Of a stretch of 64,000 bases of DNA, positions 18,251 to 27,965 are shown in pieces (within the stretch, counting starts at the first letter, position 1; each line of letters starts with the position of its first letter). The translations under genes and the position numbers were made by a program. Under the pieces are notes generated by a model, which did not search any database, was not told the origin of the DNA, and saw only the letters and a program-made list of their open reading frames with translations. Source of the DNA: an uncultured Clostridia bacterium. Lineage in GTDB: Bacteria; Bacillota; Clostridia; Lachnospirales; CAG-274. The stretch is taken from assembly GCA_947628755.1 (NCBI GenBank), contig CANRBC010000009.1, positions 38,014-102,013 on the forward strand. Reading direction: 5' to 3'.

Positions 18251-18862
18251 CTATTTCTCCGTTGTCGCTTCTCCGCCTACATTCTGCACTACATTCACAT
18301 TAAAATAGTATGTGAGGAAGCCTCCGGACAAATCGTCGTATATTCCTATGTTGCTTTCTATTACCCATTTTCCCTCCTGCTTTATAAAGTCTATGGAGGA
18401 ATCCTTTTCCTTCACGGGGGTTATGCCTATCTGAGCATTTACTATTTTTTCAAGCTCTGCGTCCATATCCATTTTTTCATAGCTGTCGGGATTTTGTTTA
18501 TACAGGTTTGTAAACTGATATACAACATTGCTCAGCAGACTTTCCGTATCCAGATTGGATATTTTAAGGCTTACCTTTGCAGTATCTCCAAAGTCCTCGC
18601 CTCCCGTTATTTCAACATTAAGATTGTCCGTAATGGCGTCGAAAAGCGCCTTGTTAAGAGAATCGCTTTCATTGTAAAGTCCGCTCATATAGGGATAATT
18701 GTCGTTTGTGAGAGCGTACATACCCTCGAAGTCCTTTTCCTTAAAGCAATTTATAAATTCCTTTGTTATTTCCGTACACTCTGCAGGCGCTTCCTTTTTG
18801 TCACAGCCTATGGCAGTCAGCAATATAAACGAGCAGAGAAGCAAAATCAATATTTTTTTCAT
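18251..18862 (-). CDS. Lipoprotein, NTF2-like/DUF5105-like
   Basis: A 203-residue lipoprotein. The start at 18862 follows AGGAGG and opens MKKILILLL with a signal ending AIGC (Cys20). The mature part resembles small clostridial lipoproteins (ECTEITKEFINCFKEKDFEGMYALT) with an NTF2-like or DUF5105/DUF4878-like pattern. Function is unknown. It is co-transcribed with the EamA transporter. Confidence 0.7.
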   Translation of the reverse strand: MKKILILLLCSFILLTAIGCDKKEAPAECTEITKEFINCFKEKDFEGMYALTNDNYPYMSGLYNESDSLNKALFDAITDNLNVEITGGEDFGDTAKVSLKISNLDTESLLSNVVYQFTNLYKQNPDSYEKMDMDAELEKIVNAQIGITPVKEKDSSIDFIKQEGKWVIESNIGIYDDLSGGFLTYYFNVNVVQNVGGEATTEK

Positions 18863-18991
18863 ACGTATCCTCCTGTGTAAAATTTCTGTCAGATATAAGT
18901 ATATCATACTTTTTACTATTTTTATCACAAAATTTTATTATTTTAATACATTATTATTGAGAGGGGGATAAAAAAACAGGAGGTATTTATT

Positions 18992-19849
18992 ATGGGAATA
19001 TTTGATTTCGGGACTAATACGGTTTCGGGCAACAATAAGGTAAAGGACGAATGTATAATCGCCTTTAAGGTATACGATGCCTGCCGTCAGCAGGACTGCC
19101 TTGAGGAATCAGTATTAGGCGGCTCAAGAGCCGCTATGGACACCACCTACTGCGGTATAAGCGTTGAAGCAGGCGAAATCATTACGCCTCCCTCAAATGC
19201 AGCTGCCGTAAGCATAAGCGAAGTAGCTGTTGAGAGAGTTGTAATAGTAAGCAAGAACCCAAGTCCCTTCAGAGTAGGCTATTGGGATATTGACCTTAAG
19301 TATGTGTTTGCATACACTCTTACATTCAGAGATATTAACGGCGGCGCTCTCTGTACCGTACCTGCTCAGAGCGTATATAACAAGACTGTTACGCTTTTCG
19401 GCTCAGTTACAACAGAGTCCTCTATATCCACAGACCTTCTTACGTCAACAGGCAATACCGTAGACGTAAATGCAGACCCATTTGTATATGTTGAGTCAAA
19501 GGCAGTAGCCCTTAAGACAGAGCTTGTATACAACGGCTGCTGCTGTGGCGACAATGACAATGCAAGCTATGTTGCTGTATCCATCGGCTTATTTACAATA
19601 ATCAAGCTGTTCAGACTTGTAAATCTGCTTGTTGAGTCAAAGGGCTTCTGTATCCCCGAGGAATGTACAAACACAGGCAACCTCAATACCTGTGACTACT
19701 TTGAATCTCTCGACTTCCCTATGGATGTTTTTGCACCGCCTCAGAAGAGAGAGTTTTTAGCAGGCATCAGCAGCAATATTCCTGCCGATACAGGCAACAG
19801 CACAGATGATAACTGTGGCTGCGGCTGTAATTGCGGCTGCGCAAGATAG
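18992..19849 (+). CDS. Unrecognised protein with Cys/Gly-rich C-terminus
   Basis: A 285-residue protein with no signal peptide. The N-terminal half is beta-rich (VKDECIIAFKVYDACRQQDC, then FRVGYWDIDLKYVFAYTLTF). Cys-rich spots occur at residues 28-35, 183-187 (YNGCCCGDN) and at the very end (CGCGCNCGCAR). The codon choice is less AUA-rich than neighbours, suggesting high expression. AGGAGG precedes the ATG and a strong terminator follows. The alternating Cys/Gly tail suggests metal binding or cross-linking, for example in a spore coat, but no family was recognised with certainty. Confidence 0.6.
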   Translation: MGIFDFGTNTVSGNNKVKDECIIAFKVYDACRQQDCLEESVLGGSRAAMDTTYCGISVEAGEIITPPSNAAAVSISEVAVERVVIVSKNPSPFRVGYWDIDLKYVFAYTLTFRDINGGALCTVPAQSVYNKTVTLFGSVTTESSISTDLLTSTGNTVDVNADPFVYVESKAVALKTELVYNGCCCGDNDNASYVAVSIGLFTIIKLFRLVNLLVESKGFCIPEECTNTGNLNTCDYFESLDFPMDVFAPPQKREFLAGISSNIPADTGNSTDDNCGCGCNCGCAR

Positions 19850-19890
19850 CGTGTCTTAGGGCGCTCTTTATAGCTAAGCAATAAATAAGA

Positions 19891-19925
19891 ATAAGCCGAA
19901 AGTATATATGCTTTCGGCTTATTTG
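19891..19925. terminator. Bidirectional terminator
   Basis: ATAAGCCGAAAG and CTTTCGGCTTAT form a 12-bp perfect stem with an 8-base loop. It lies between the convergent Cys-rich protein gene and cdaR. Confidence 0.85.
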
Positions 19926-19946
19926 GCATTGACCTTTTGTCAGATA

Positions 19947-21338
19947 TTATTTTGCTGTTGTAGGTTCCTCGACAGTAGTTTCCTCGGGGATTTCCTCCTC
20001 TGCCTCGGAGGCAGCCGAGGTCTCCCTTGAGCTGTCCGGCTCTATTGAGCTGTCCGGTATCTTATCGGCAACGATAACCGTCACGGTAGGATTTTTCTTA
20101 AGCGTAGCTCCCTGAGGAAGCCTCAGATTAAGAGTAACCGTATTTCTTCCGGGACGGCATTGTGACAGGTTGACAGTAGGATTAAGCGTGGCTACGTCTA
20201 TATTTTCCCCGCCTATCTCCACTGTAACGTCATCTGGTATCGTTGCGGTATAGGCTGCAGGCAGGGCGTTTATTTTAATATTGGACTTGTTTATGACATA
20301 TTCGTTGGAATTGACTACGGATACGTTTACGGTAACGGAAATTTTCCTCTGCGAGCTGTCGGCGGCAGTCAGTCCAAGCTGCTTCAGCATATCGGATATA
20401 TCCACGGTCTGAGTTGTCGTTTCGGTAATATCCGACAAGTCGATAGTGGGAAGAGTTATGTAGCTTCTGGCAGGTGTAAAGTCTGATGCGGAGCGGGCAA
20501 TTATGCTCTTTGGCTCCCAGTCTAAACTATCCAGCTTAAGATGAGCGGGCAAAGTGCCTATGGTATCTGGCTTATTTATGGTTATTTCGTTTTGCTTGTC
20601 CATATCCACAGTCACCTGTATGGTAGAGGGATTTATGAAAAAGCCGTTAAGCTCGTTTCCGTCCTTGTCATAAGCCGTAGGAGTACATTCCCTTGTTACC
20701 TTCTGCTCTGCGCCGTCTATGTCTATGTATGCCGTTACATTGTCTATCAAGTGCATTTTGCCCGAGGGTCCTGATACCTCCACCTCTGTAAGGCTTGCGC
20801 TTGGCTCTGAGGCTATATAGCCTGCTGCGGGACTTCCTGTTACGGAAAGCCTTAGCTCAGTGGTCTCGGTCTTTACCTTGTCTATTTCTATTTCGGCTAC
20901 CGTCGGGAAATAGCTTGCTATTTCGTAGGAATATACATATAGTCCCGAAGGCAGGGCAGGCACAAGAGCTACCTGATATTTCTGCGGGAATTCGGAATTA
21001 GGGTCTACCTCTACCTTGGAAAGGTCTATTCTGGCAAAAATAGAATTCCTGTTTTCGGGCTTGGCAAGCTCGTCAAGAGCGGGTCTGCTCGCCTGTACTC
21101 TTATGTTTACAAGAGTTTCCTCTATATATTCCTGATTGGTCACAATATAGCCCTTGCTTACAAGCTCCTCCATGTTCTCAAATGTGATATTGGCGGAAAA
21201 GCTCCTTGTTTCCGTAGGATTAATGGTATTCATAACGAGAAACCACATAAATATGGCGCACACAAGCGAAAATATCTTTACGCCTACGTCCTTTGTAAAG
21301 AAGTTTTTGATAATATTATGGTGTCGGGAGTTATTCAT
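19947..21338 (-). CDS. cdaR: CdaR, YbbR-domain regulator of diadenylate cyclase
   Basis: A 463-residue protein with one N-terminal TM (VKIFSLVCAIFMWFLVMNTI, about 17-36) and several extracellular YbbR repeats of about 85 residues (for example SFSANITFENMEELVSKGYI), then an acidic Ser/Glu/Pro/Thr-rich tail. CdaR modulates CdaA activity at the membrane. It overlaps cdaA by eight bases. The usual third gene glmM is not present next to it. Confidence 0.9.
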   Translation of the reverse strand: MNNSRHHNIIKNFFTKDVGVKIFSLVCAIFMWFLVMNTINPTETRSFSANITFENMEELVSKGYIVTNQEYIEETLVNIRVQASRPALDELAKPENRNSIFARIDLSKVEVDPNSEFPQKYQVALVPALPSGLYVYSYEIASYFPTVAEIEIDKVKTETTELRLSVTGSPAAGYIASEPSASLTEVEVSGPSGKMHLIDNVTAYIDIDGAEQKVTRECTPTAYDKDGNELNGFFINPSTIQVTVDMDKQNEITINKPDTIGTLPAHLKLDSLDWEPKSIIARSASDFTPARSYITLPTIDLSDITETTTQTVDISDMLKQLGLTAADSSQRKISVTVNVSVVNSNEYVINKSNIKINALPAAYTATIPDDVTVEIGGENIDVATLNPTVNLSQCRPGRNTVTLNLRLPQGATLKKNPTVTVIVADKIPDSSIEPDSSRETSAASEAEEEIPEETTVEEPTTAK

Positions 21339-22218
21339 GTTTATTCATCCCCCTCCATATTCTGTTTATATTTATAGCAGGGGTCTTGGGAGGCTCTATC
21401 AGCTTAAAGAGCATTTTTCTGAACTCAGAATTGGAAAGTCCCTTATGTATAGTTCCTCTTCTGGCAAGAGATATTTTGCCCGTTTCCTCCGAAACTACTA
21501 TAAAATATCCATCGGATACCTCGCTTCCGCCTACGGCGGCTCTGTGTCTTGTGCCAAGCTCCTGTCCTATTTCGTTTTGAGTAACGGGAAGTATACAGGA
21601 GGCGGCGGCTATTTTGTTGTTCCTTATTATAACTGCACCGTCGTGAAGCGGCGTCTTATCCTCAAATATATTGACTATAAGCTGAGAGGATATTATACCG
21701 TCTATGGCAACTCCTGATGTCTTTACAATATCGCCCATAGGTACTTTTCTTTCAAGCACTATAAGAGCGCCTGTTCTTTCGGAAGACATTCTGATACAGG
21801 CGTCGTATATTTCCTCAAGGCTTTCCTTTGTAAGTCTGCCGTCCTGTACGGCAGGCTGCAGAATACCCGTAACGCTGGAAAGACCCCCTGCGCCTATTTG
21901 CTCCAGGGCTCTTCTCAGCTCCGGCTGGAAAATGATTATAACTGCGATTATGCCTACGGAAAGAGTTTTCTCAATGACCCATGTAAGTGTATAGAGATGG
22001 AAAAACTCCCCGAAAAAATTAATAAGTATTATTATAAGCACGCCCTTGAACAGAGTCCATGCTCTTGTTTCCCTTATCCAATGTATAAGCACATATATAA
22101 GGATAGCAACTATTAAAATATCTATTATATCGGTGACTTTAATGGAAGGAATACTAAGTGAAGAAAGACTTGTTCCGCTGAATATGTTCTTGATGTAGTT
22201 AAATATATTTTCCTGCAA
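21331..22218 (-). CDS. cdaA: Diadenylate cyclase CdaA
   Basis: Membrane enzyme making c-di-AMP from two ATP. Three TM segments (about 25-100) precede the DAC domain with PLHDGAVII (DGA motif) and LGTRHRAAVG (RHR motif). The start is uncertain. TTG at 22218 has AAAGGAG at a 10-base distance; GTG at 22227 is only one base from that site; an ATG at 22278 has none. TTG is preferred. c-di-AMP controls osmolyte and potassium balance and wall homeostasis. Confidence 0.92.
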   Translation of the reverse strand: MQENIFNYIKNIFSGTSLSSLSIPSIKVTDIIDILIVAILIYVLIHWIRETRAWTLFKGVLIIILINFFGEFFHLYTLTWVIEKTLSVGIIAVIIIFQPELRRALEQIGAGGLSSVTGILQPAVQDGRLTKESLEEIYDACIRMSSERTGALIVLERKVPMGDIVKTSGVAIDGIISSQLIVNIFEDKTPLHDGAVIIRNNKIAAASCILPVTQNEIGQELGTRHRAAVGGSEVSDGYFIVVSEETGKISLARRGTIHKGLSNSEFRKMLFKLIEPPKTPAININRIWRGMNKHE

Positions 22219-22329
22219 TTTCTTCACGCTCCTTTCATTATTTAGGAGGCAAAAAGCCCCTACGTATAAGTATATCATATTTTAATGTAAATAAATGTTA
22301 CAAAATAATTAAAAAATGTTGAAAAGTCA

Positions 22330-22761
22330 ATGTATATTAAACCATTTTTTGAAAAAAATAACAGTATGGCTAAGAGATTTTTGATATACGGTATGCTCGG
22401 CATATATATGGAAACGCTCTGGACGGGTATAAGGAGCGGTATCGCTTTAAAGCTCATGGGTCACAGCTCACTTATAATGATTGCGGTATACGGCTGTGTG
22501 GTGCTTATGGAGCCTGCGTTCAGACAGCTTAAGGATACTGCCGTTCTGTTCAGAGGAGTGGTATATTCTCTATTGATATTTTCCGCCGAATATTTTTCGG
22601 GACTTTTGCTTATGTATTTCAATATATGCCCGTGGAATTATTCCCACGCTTTTTATAATATGAACAATGTTGTCCGTTTAGACTATATGCCCCTGTGGAT
22701 ATTTGCGGGACTGATATACGAAAGGTTATATTTCGGACTTACCGTGAATAATAATAAGTGA
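22330..22761 (+). CDS. Small membrane protein, CmpB-like (putative ABC-transporter type IV)
   Basis: A 143-residue protein with four hydrophobic segments and a C-terminal NICPWNYS motif followed by VRLDYMPLWIFAGLIYE, resembling the PF06541-type family. Function is unknown. Neither the ATG at 22330 nor that at 22366 has a clear ribosome binding site. It lies nine bases before spmA and may be co-transcribed. Confidence 0.65.
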   Translation: MYIKPFFEKNNSMAKRFLIYGMLGIYMETLWTGIRSGIALKLMGHSSLIMIAVYGCVVLMEPAFRQLKDTAVLFRGVVYSLLIFSAEYFSGLLLMYFNICPWNYSHAFYNMNNVVRLDYMPLWIFAGLIYERLYFGLTVNNNK

Positions 22762-22770
22762 GGTGATGCT

Positions 22771-23346
22771 ATGCTTAATTATTTATGGGGCGCTATGATA
22801 TTTATAGGCATACTTGTGGCGGCGTTTACGGGAAATATGGCGGAGGTCACAAACGGCGCTATCGACGCGGCAAAGGAGGCTGTCACCGTATGTATAACGA
22901 TGGTGGGCGTAATGTCTATGTGGACAGGTGTTATGAAGATAGGTGAGGAGGCGGGAGTGATACGCTCTATGAGTAGGGGACTCAGACCCATACTGAAGCG
23001 GCTGTTTCCCGACGTACCCGAAAACCACAGAGCCATGGACCACATTGCCGCCAATGTAATAGCCAATTTTCTGGGACTTGGCTGGGCGGCAACTCCTGCG
23101 GGGCTTATGGCTATGGAGGAGCTTCAAAGCCTTAACAGGCAAAAGGACAGAGCAAGCAAGGCTATGTGTATGTTCATGATATTCAATATGTCCTCTCTGC
23201 AGCTTGTTAGCATAAACATAATAGCCTACAGGACACAGTACGGCTCTGCCAATCCCTCCGAAATAATAGGTCCCGGAATAATAACCACCCTTGCTTCCAC
23301 AGCTGCGGCAGTTATATTCGCAAAGGCGGCGGAGGCGGTAACATGA
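22771..23346 (+). CDS. spmA: Spore maturation protein A
   Basis: A 191-residue membrane protein with the nucleoside-recognition (Gate) fold: NGAIDAAKEAVTVCITMVGVMSMWTGVMKI at 29-58 and LGLGWAATPAGLMAMEEL near 95. SpmA with SpmB is needed for spore core dehydration in Bacillus. GAGGTG precedes the start, and spmB overlaps by four bases (ATGA). Confidence 0.92.
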   Translation: MLNYLWGAMIFIGILVAAFTGNMAEVTNGAIDAAKEAVTVCITMVGVMSMWTGVMKIGEEAGVIRSMSRGLRPILKRLFPDVPENHRAMDHIAANVIANFLGLGWAATPAGLMAMEELQSLNRQKDRASKAMCMFMIFNMSSLQLVSINIIAYRTQYGSANPSEIIGPGIITTLASTAAAVIFAKAAEAVT

Positions 23347-23873
23347 GGGTAATATCGGCTATTTCCGACCTTATACTTCCTATTGTTATAGTGTACATAC
23401 TCTCCTGCGGCTACAATAAAAAAATAAATGTGTATGAGGTATTTATAGAGGGGGCTAAGGAGGGCTTCAAGATAGTTGCGGAGATACTCCCGACACTTAT
23501 AGGACTTATGCTGGCGGTAGGCATACTCCGTTCAGGCGGCACTCTGGAGCTTATAAGCAAGGCGGCAGCTCCTCTTGTAAGGCGTATAGGCTTTCCGCCG
23601 GAGGCAGTTCCCATAAGCCTTATGCGGCTTGTATCCTCCTCTGCAAGCACGGGAATACTTCTGGATATTTTCAAAAAATACGGTCCGGACAGCTTTATAG
23701 GGCGCTTTGTGTCAGTTATGATGAGCTGCACGGAAACGGTGTTCTATACCATGAGCGTTTATTTTATGTCCGTAAAGATAACCAAGACAAGATACACCCT
23801 TGCAGGCGCTCTTGTGGCAAATGTAGCAGGTATTGTCGCAAGCCTTACGCTGTGCCGCTGTCTATGGGGCTGA
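23343..23873 (+). CDS. spmB: Spore maturation protein B
   Basis: A 176-residue partner of SpmA with the same Gate fold: YEVFIEGAKEGFKIVAEILP near 31 and SCTETVFYTMSVYFMSVKI near 125. Together the two genes point to an endospore-forming host. Confidence 0.92.
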   Translation: MRVISAISDLILPIVIVYILSCGYNKKINVYEVFIEGAKEGFKIVAEILPTLIGLMLAVGILRSGGTLELISKAAAPLVRRIGFPPEAVPISLMRLVSSSASTGILLDIFKKYGPDSFIGRFVSVMMSCTETVFYTMSVYFMSVKITKTRYTLAGALVANVAGIVASLTLCRCLWG

Positions 23874-23951
23874 TTTTTTCGTATTTATTTGGCAAATATT
23901 AACAAAAATTAAGCAAATATTGATTAATTATATATTAAATGATAAAAATGT

Positions 23952-23980
23952 TTGTAATTTGTTGCAATATGTAGTATAAT
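23952..23980 (+). promoter_or_regulatory. Promoter of the acidic LysM protein gene
   Basis: TTGTAA and TATAAT are separated by 17 bases. The start codon is 136 bases downstream, leaving a long structured leader. Confidence 0.55.
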
Positions 23981-24007
23981 ATGAAATATCAGAAAGTAAA
24001 AATTCAG

Positions 24008-24093
24008 CTGCCTTTATATTTTGCAGGCAAAATGCCTGTATCGGCAGGGCAGCCGTATTAATGCGAATATCTATATTTTACAGATATATGTAC
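24008..24093 (+). promoter_or_regulatory. Structured 5' leader
   Basis: GCTGCC (24008-24013) can pair with GGCAGC (about 24048-24053), enclosing a CAGGC/GCCTG hairpin. A second hairpin uses ATATCT and AGATAT inside a GCG/CGC clamp (24063-24093). No known riboswitch class was recognised; it may be an ordinary mRNA-stabilising leader. Confidence 0.35.
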
Positions 24094-24115
24094 GCTTTAC
24101 TAAGGAGGGAACGAG

Positions 24116-25513
24116 ATGGCCGATGAAGGTAGAAGCGGTACTTATGCAAGTACCTTGGCTGACAAGAAAAGCAAAAGGCTTGAATCAGCTCTGAGCTCCT
24201 ACAGCTCTGACGAAACAAAAAAGGCCGTTGGAAGACTGCTGGAAGCATATATGGACGAGGGCGGCAAAAATTATTTTGGCGCAGGTCGCAGAGATACCAC
24301 ATTATATTTTGCCGACGATGAATATATCAAGGAAATAGAAAATGAAAAAAGTCCCAAGGGTATATTCAAGGGCGGAAAGAAAAATGTACATACCGCCACG
24401 GAGGATAAAGATAAGGAGAAAAAGTCCGAGGTATCCCAGCATAAGGCAAAAGAGCCCGACGAAGGCAATAGCCCCGCGCCTGTTGTCAGCGAGCCTACCA
24501 TTGTAATGGACGATGCGGCAATAAAGCAGATAAGAGCTGCAGAGGCAGAGGACAGCGGGCCTCTCGACACTCCCAAGGAGGAGCAATCAGACAAGGAAGA
24601 AGCAGCCGTAGATAACGGCGATAAATCTACTGAGGAGGAAACACCGGAGATGAAGCATAATGGCGAATACGACGAAGTGGAGGAGGAAGCTGTTCCACGC
24701 AGAAGACGTTCACAGCCTGCCGATGTAAGCGAGCAGAAGCCAAAGAAAAAGCCTGCTCCGCCCGTTGAGGAGGAAGAGGACGAGGACGATTACGACGACC
24801 TTGACGACTTCGACGAGGATTACGACGAGGACGACTATGATGAGGAGGAAAAGGGCGGACTTTTCTCAATATTCAAGAAGAAAAGGTCAGATGACGACGA
24901 GGACTTCGACGAGGACGAGTACGAGGAGTATGACGACGAGGAATATGACGACGAGTACGACGACTTTGACGACGACGAGTACGAGGAGGAAAGCGCTATT
25001 TCCGTAAAGAAAATATTCCATGTGATATTTGTTGTGCTTCTTATATGCGCCGTTGCGGCTCTTGCGGCAATGTGTTACAGCTACAAGAACAATTACGACT
25101 CTGCCAAAAAGCAGATAGAGGATCAGCTCCAGAGCAGCGAGGACGGCAAGAGTCCTGCCGAGCAGATAAACGAGCTTAAGGCGCAGGTAGAGCAGCTTAA
25201 GGCTGAGAATGAGAAGCTGAAGTCAGGCACCTCCGGCACAGGAGCGGCAGACAGCAGTACGGCAGGAGCAAATACCAACGGCTCTGACACTACGGCGGAC
25301 GGCGCGCCTTCTTCCGTAGTTGACGATACCTCCGGAGCTACAAGCGCTAATTCCGGCTCAACCTATGTTGTGCAGGCGGGAGATAATACAGGCGCTAAGC
25401 TGTGCCGCAATATTTACGGCGAGTATACTCCGGAGCTTTGGCAAAAGCTCTGTGAAGCAAACGGAAAGTCAGGCGCAGACTTTGTAGTAGGCGAGGAAAT
25501 AATAGTACCTTAA
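24116..25513 (+). CDS. Single-pass membrane protein with acidic domain and LysM
   Basis: A 465-residue protein. Residues 1-295 are hydrophilic and very acidic, with long runs of Asp/Glu/Tyr at about 220-295 split by one basic [12 protein letters not shown] patch. One TM follows (about 300-322, [20 protein letters not shown]), then a coiled coil (about 330-370), a Ser/Thr/Gly linker and a C-terminal LysM-like domain (416-465, [15 protein letters not shown] to EEIIVP). LysM would bind peptidoglycan outside while the acidic part stays in the cytoplasm. Function is unknown. AAGGAGG precedes the start. Confidence 0.65.
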   Translation: MADEGRSGTYASTLADKKSKRLESALSSYSSDETKKAVGRLLEAYMDEGGKNYFGAGRRDTTLYFADDEYIKEIENEKSPKGIFKGGKKNVHTATEDKDKEKKSEVSQHKAKEPDEGNSPAPVVSEPTIVMDDAAIKQIRAAEAEDSGPLDTPKEEQSDKEEAAVDNGDKSTEEETPEMKHNGEYDEVEEEAVPRRRRSQPADVSEQKPKKKPAPPVEEEEDEDDYDDLDDFDEDYDEDDYDEEEKGGLFSIFKKKRSDDDEDFDEDEYEEYDDEEYDDEYDDFDDDEYEEESAISVKKIFHVIFVVLLICAVAALAAMCYSYKNNYDSAKKQIEDQLQSSEDGKSPAEQINELKAQVEQLKAENEKLKSGTSGTGAADSSTAGANTNGSDTTADGAPSSVVDDTSGATSANSGSTYVVQAGDNTGAKLCRNIYGEYTPELWQKLCEANGKSGADFVVGEEIIVP

Positions 25514-25523
25514 TAAAATCATA

Positions 25524-25548
25524 GGCTGCCGTAGTATATGCGGCAGCC
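25524..25548 (+). terminator. Hairpin between the LysM gene and rho
   Basis: GGCTGCCG pairs with CGGCAGCC around a 9-base loop. The following bases (AAACTGTTTATG) lack a proper T-run, so it could be a weak terminator or part of the rho leader. Confidence 0.45.
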
Positions 25549-25568
25549 AAACTGTTTATGGAGGAAAT

Positions 25569-26864
25569 ATGAATTATAACGACATGAGCCTTGCGGAGCT
25601 GAGAGAAATCGCAAGGCAAAAGGGAATAGGCAGCATTACACGATACAGAAAGGCAGAGCTTATAGATTTGCTTGAAAAGGATGAGCCCCAGAATATTCCC
25701 ATAGTAGATGAGAAAAGCTCAAATGCCGCGGATATGGCTTCTGACATATACGGCGAGGGAATACTGGAGGTTCTTGCCGACGGCTTTGGCTTTTTGAGGA
25801 CGGATAATTATCTGCCCGGTACAAACGATATATATGTAGCGCCGTCACAGATAAGGCGCTTTAATCTTAAGACAGGCGACAGACTTAAGGGCAAGCTGAG
25901 AGTTGCCAGAGAAAACGAGAAGTTTTCGGCGCTTATGTATCTTACGGAGGTAAACGGCGACGATCCGGAAAAAGCCTCAAGACGTCCCAGCTTTGACGAC
26001 CTTACGCCTGTATTCCCCACAGAGCCCCTTAAGCTGGAAATAGAGCGCAAGGAGCTTTCTACAAGACTTATCGACATAATTGCGCCAATAGGAAAGGGAC
26101 AAAGGGGCATGATAGTAGCTCCGCCCAAGGCAGGCAAGACTGTACTGCTCAAGAAGGTCGCAAATTCCATTACAAAGAAATACCCCGACGTATACGTTAT
26201 AGTGCTGCTCATAGATGAAAGACCGGAGGAGGTCACCGATATGCAAAGAAGCATTTCGGGAAATGTGGACGTGGTATATTCCACATTTGACGAACAGCCG
26301 GAGCATCACAAGAGAGTTGCCGAAATGGTACTGGAAAGAGCAAAAAGACTTGTAGAGCAGGGCAAGGATGTTGTAATACTTCTGGACAGCATCACAAGGC
26401 TTTCAAGAGCCTATAACCTTACAGTACCCTCAAGCGGAAGAACTCTTTCCGGAGGTCTTGACCCGTCGGCGCTGTATATGCCCAAGAGATTTTTCGGCGC
26501 AGCCAGAAATATAGAAAGAGGCGGTAGCCTTACTATACTTGCCACGGCTCTTGTGGAGACAGGCTCTAAAATGGACGACGTTATATTTGAGGAATTCAAG
26601 GGTACGGGCAATATGGAGCTTGTGCTTGACAGGAAAATGTCTGAAAAGCGTATTTTTCCCGCTATCAATATTGCGCGTTCAGGCACAAGACGAGAAGAGC
26701 TTCTTCTGAACAAAGAGGAGCTTGACGCGGTATTTTTCCTGAGAAATTCCTTTACGGGAAATCTGTCTGCCGGCGAGGTGACCGAGCAGATAATAGATAT
26801 ACTTGCAAAGACGGGAAATAACCGTCAGTTTATAGAAGCCATCAAAAAATTAAACTCAAAATAA
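25569..26864 (+). CDS. rho: Transcription termination factor Rho
   Basis: A 431-residue Rho helicase. The Rho_N domain is at residues 1-45, followed by a cold-shock-like RNA-binding domain ([20 protein letters not shown]). The ATPase core has Walker A ([13 protein letters not shown], about 182), Walker B ([16 protein letters not shown]) and [15 protein letters not shown] precedes the ATG. Rho next to rpmE is a common Firmicute arrangement. Confidence 0.96.
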   Translation: MNYNDMSLAELREIARQKGIGSITRYRKAELIDLLEKDEPQNIPIVDEKSSNAADMASDIYGEGILEVLADGFGFLRTDNYLPGTNDIYVAPSQIRRFNLKTGDRLKGKLRVARENEKFSALMYLTEVNGDDPEKASRRPSFDDLTPVFPTEPLKLEIERKELSTRLIDIIAPIGKGQRGMIVAPPKAGKTVLLKKVANSITKKYPDVYVIVLLIDERPEEVTDMQRSISGNVDVVYSTFDEQPEHHKRVAEMVLERAKRLVEQGKDVVILLDSITRLSRAYNLTVPSSGRTLSGGLDPSALYMPKRFFGAARNIERGGSLTILATALVETGSKMDDVIFEEFKGTGNMELVLDRKMSEKRIFPAINIARSGTRREELLLNKEELDAVFFLRNSFTGNLSAGEVTEQIIDILAKTGNNRQFIEAIKKLNSK

Positions 26865-26872
26865 AAAAGTCC

Positions 26873-26901
26873 TTGCATTATCTGCATCTGTGTGTTATAA
26901 T
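26873..26901 (+). promoter_or_regulatory. Promoter of rpmE
   Basis: TTGCAT and TATAAT are separated by 17 bases just after the rho stop. A GGGAT/ATCCC hairpin in the roughly 80-base leader (26940-26959) is a possible autoregulatory site. Confidence 0.65.
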
Positions 26902-26985
26902 GTCTTATGTTGCTGATAAAGAGATGTTATACATCCGTAAGGGATGCCAAAATGTATCCCAATTTATGTGAAAGAGGTGTAAATA

Positions 26986-27189
26986 ATGAAGGAAGGAATC
27001 CATCCTAAGTACTATCAGGCAAAGGTTAAGTGTAACTGTGGTAACGAATTTGTAATAGGTTCTACAAAGGAAGAGATAAGAGTCGAGGTTTGCTCTAAGT
27101 GTCATCCCTTTTACACAGGAAGCCAGAAGCTCCTTCACGATGCCGGTGGTCGTGTTGATAAGTTTAACAAAAAGTATGGCAGAAGCTGA
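26986..27189 (+). CDS. rpmE: Ribosomal protein L31, zinc-binding form
   Basis: A 67-residue L31 with the Cys-containing (C+) zinc set CNCGN and CSKCHPF and the end [22 protein letters not shown] precedes the ATG. Confidence 0.96.
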   Translation: MKEGIHPKYYQAKVKCNCGNEFVIGSTKEEIRVEVCSKCHPFYTGSQKLLHDAGGRVDKFNKKYGRS

Positions 27190-27250
27190 TTTCTGTAAAA
27201 TTATCCCTGAGCCTTTGCTTGGGGATTTTTTGTTTGAAAGGAGATATATT

Positions 27251-27670
27251 ATGGGTGAGGTAGGCGAAGTAGTAGGCAGAGAAGGAAACCGCCTTGTAGT
27301 CAAAATGCAGAGAACAGAAGCCTGCGCCAAGTGCAGAGCCTGTACTGCAGGACTTGAAAGCAAGGATATGATAATAAAGGCTGTGGATATGTGCAGCGGA
27401 AATATAGGCGATAAGGTAGAAATAGTGCTGGACAACAGCAATTTTATGAAGGCTACGCTTATTATGTACGGTATTCCCTTTATAGCCTTTATGCTTGGCG
27501 TATTCGGCGGATATTACGGCGCTGCCGCTTATGGTCTAGGCTCTCCGGAGCTTATGGGTATAGGCGCAGGCGTTATACTTGTGGCGCTGACCTATATGCT
27601 CATAAGGACTCAGGAGCATAGATTCAAGGAGGGCGGCTATATACCCAAGGCAATAAATGTTGTTAAATAA
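27251..27670 (+). CDS. RseC/SoxR-reducing system family protein
   Basis: A 139-residue protein with an N-terminal beta domain carrying CAKCRAC (about 25-31), the RseC-type cysteine cluster, and two TM segments (about 71-120). RseC proteins act with Rnf-type membrane redox complexes; no rnf genes are in the window. The ATG at 27251 follows AAAGGAG; the longer frame would overlap rpmE. Confidence 0.75.
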   Translation: MGEVGEVVGREGNRLVVKMQRTEACAKCRACTAGLESKDMIIKAVDMCSGNIGDKVEIVLDNSNFMKATLIMYGIPFIAFMLGVFGGYYGAAAYGLGSPELMGIGAGVILVALTYMLIRTQEHRFKEGGYIPKAINVVK

Positions 27671-27684
27671 TGAGGAGGTTAATT

Positions 27685-27894
27685 ATGGATAAGCTGTCAA
27701 AAAATGATTTAAAGGCTATAAGAGCCGTTGTAAGAGATGAAATGAGAAGAGCGTCATTTTCAAAGGCGTGGAGCCTTGTGAAGATGCTTTTGCTTTTAGG
27801 CGCTGCCATTGTTGCCGTATCGGGCATGGCTGTTGCGCTGGATAAGCTCATGAACAAAGCTGACGAGGAAAGCGAAGAATACGAAGAAGAATAA
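27685..27894 (+). CDS. Small membrane protein, function unknown
   Basis: A 69-residue protein with a basic amphipathic N-terminus (SKNDLKAIRAVVRDEMRR), one TM (about 32-50) and an acidic tail. GAGGAGG precedes the ATG at 27685. It lies 14 bases after the RseC-like gene and probably shares its transcript. Confidence 0.65.
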   Translation: MDKLSKNDLKAIRAVVRDEMRRASFSKAWSLVKMLLLLGAAIVAVSGMAVALDKLMNKADEESEEYEEE

Positions 27895-27965
27895 TTAAAG
27901 GGGCTGTTGCGTTGGATTTTTGTTTACTGTTATGTTAAACAAAAATTTACCCCCAAATCAAATAA

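Noticed and set aside
24008..24093. Known riboswitch class before the LysM gene
   Set aside because: Stems are present but no conserved core of c-di-GMP, c-di-AMP, preQ1 or other classes was recognised.
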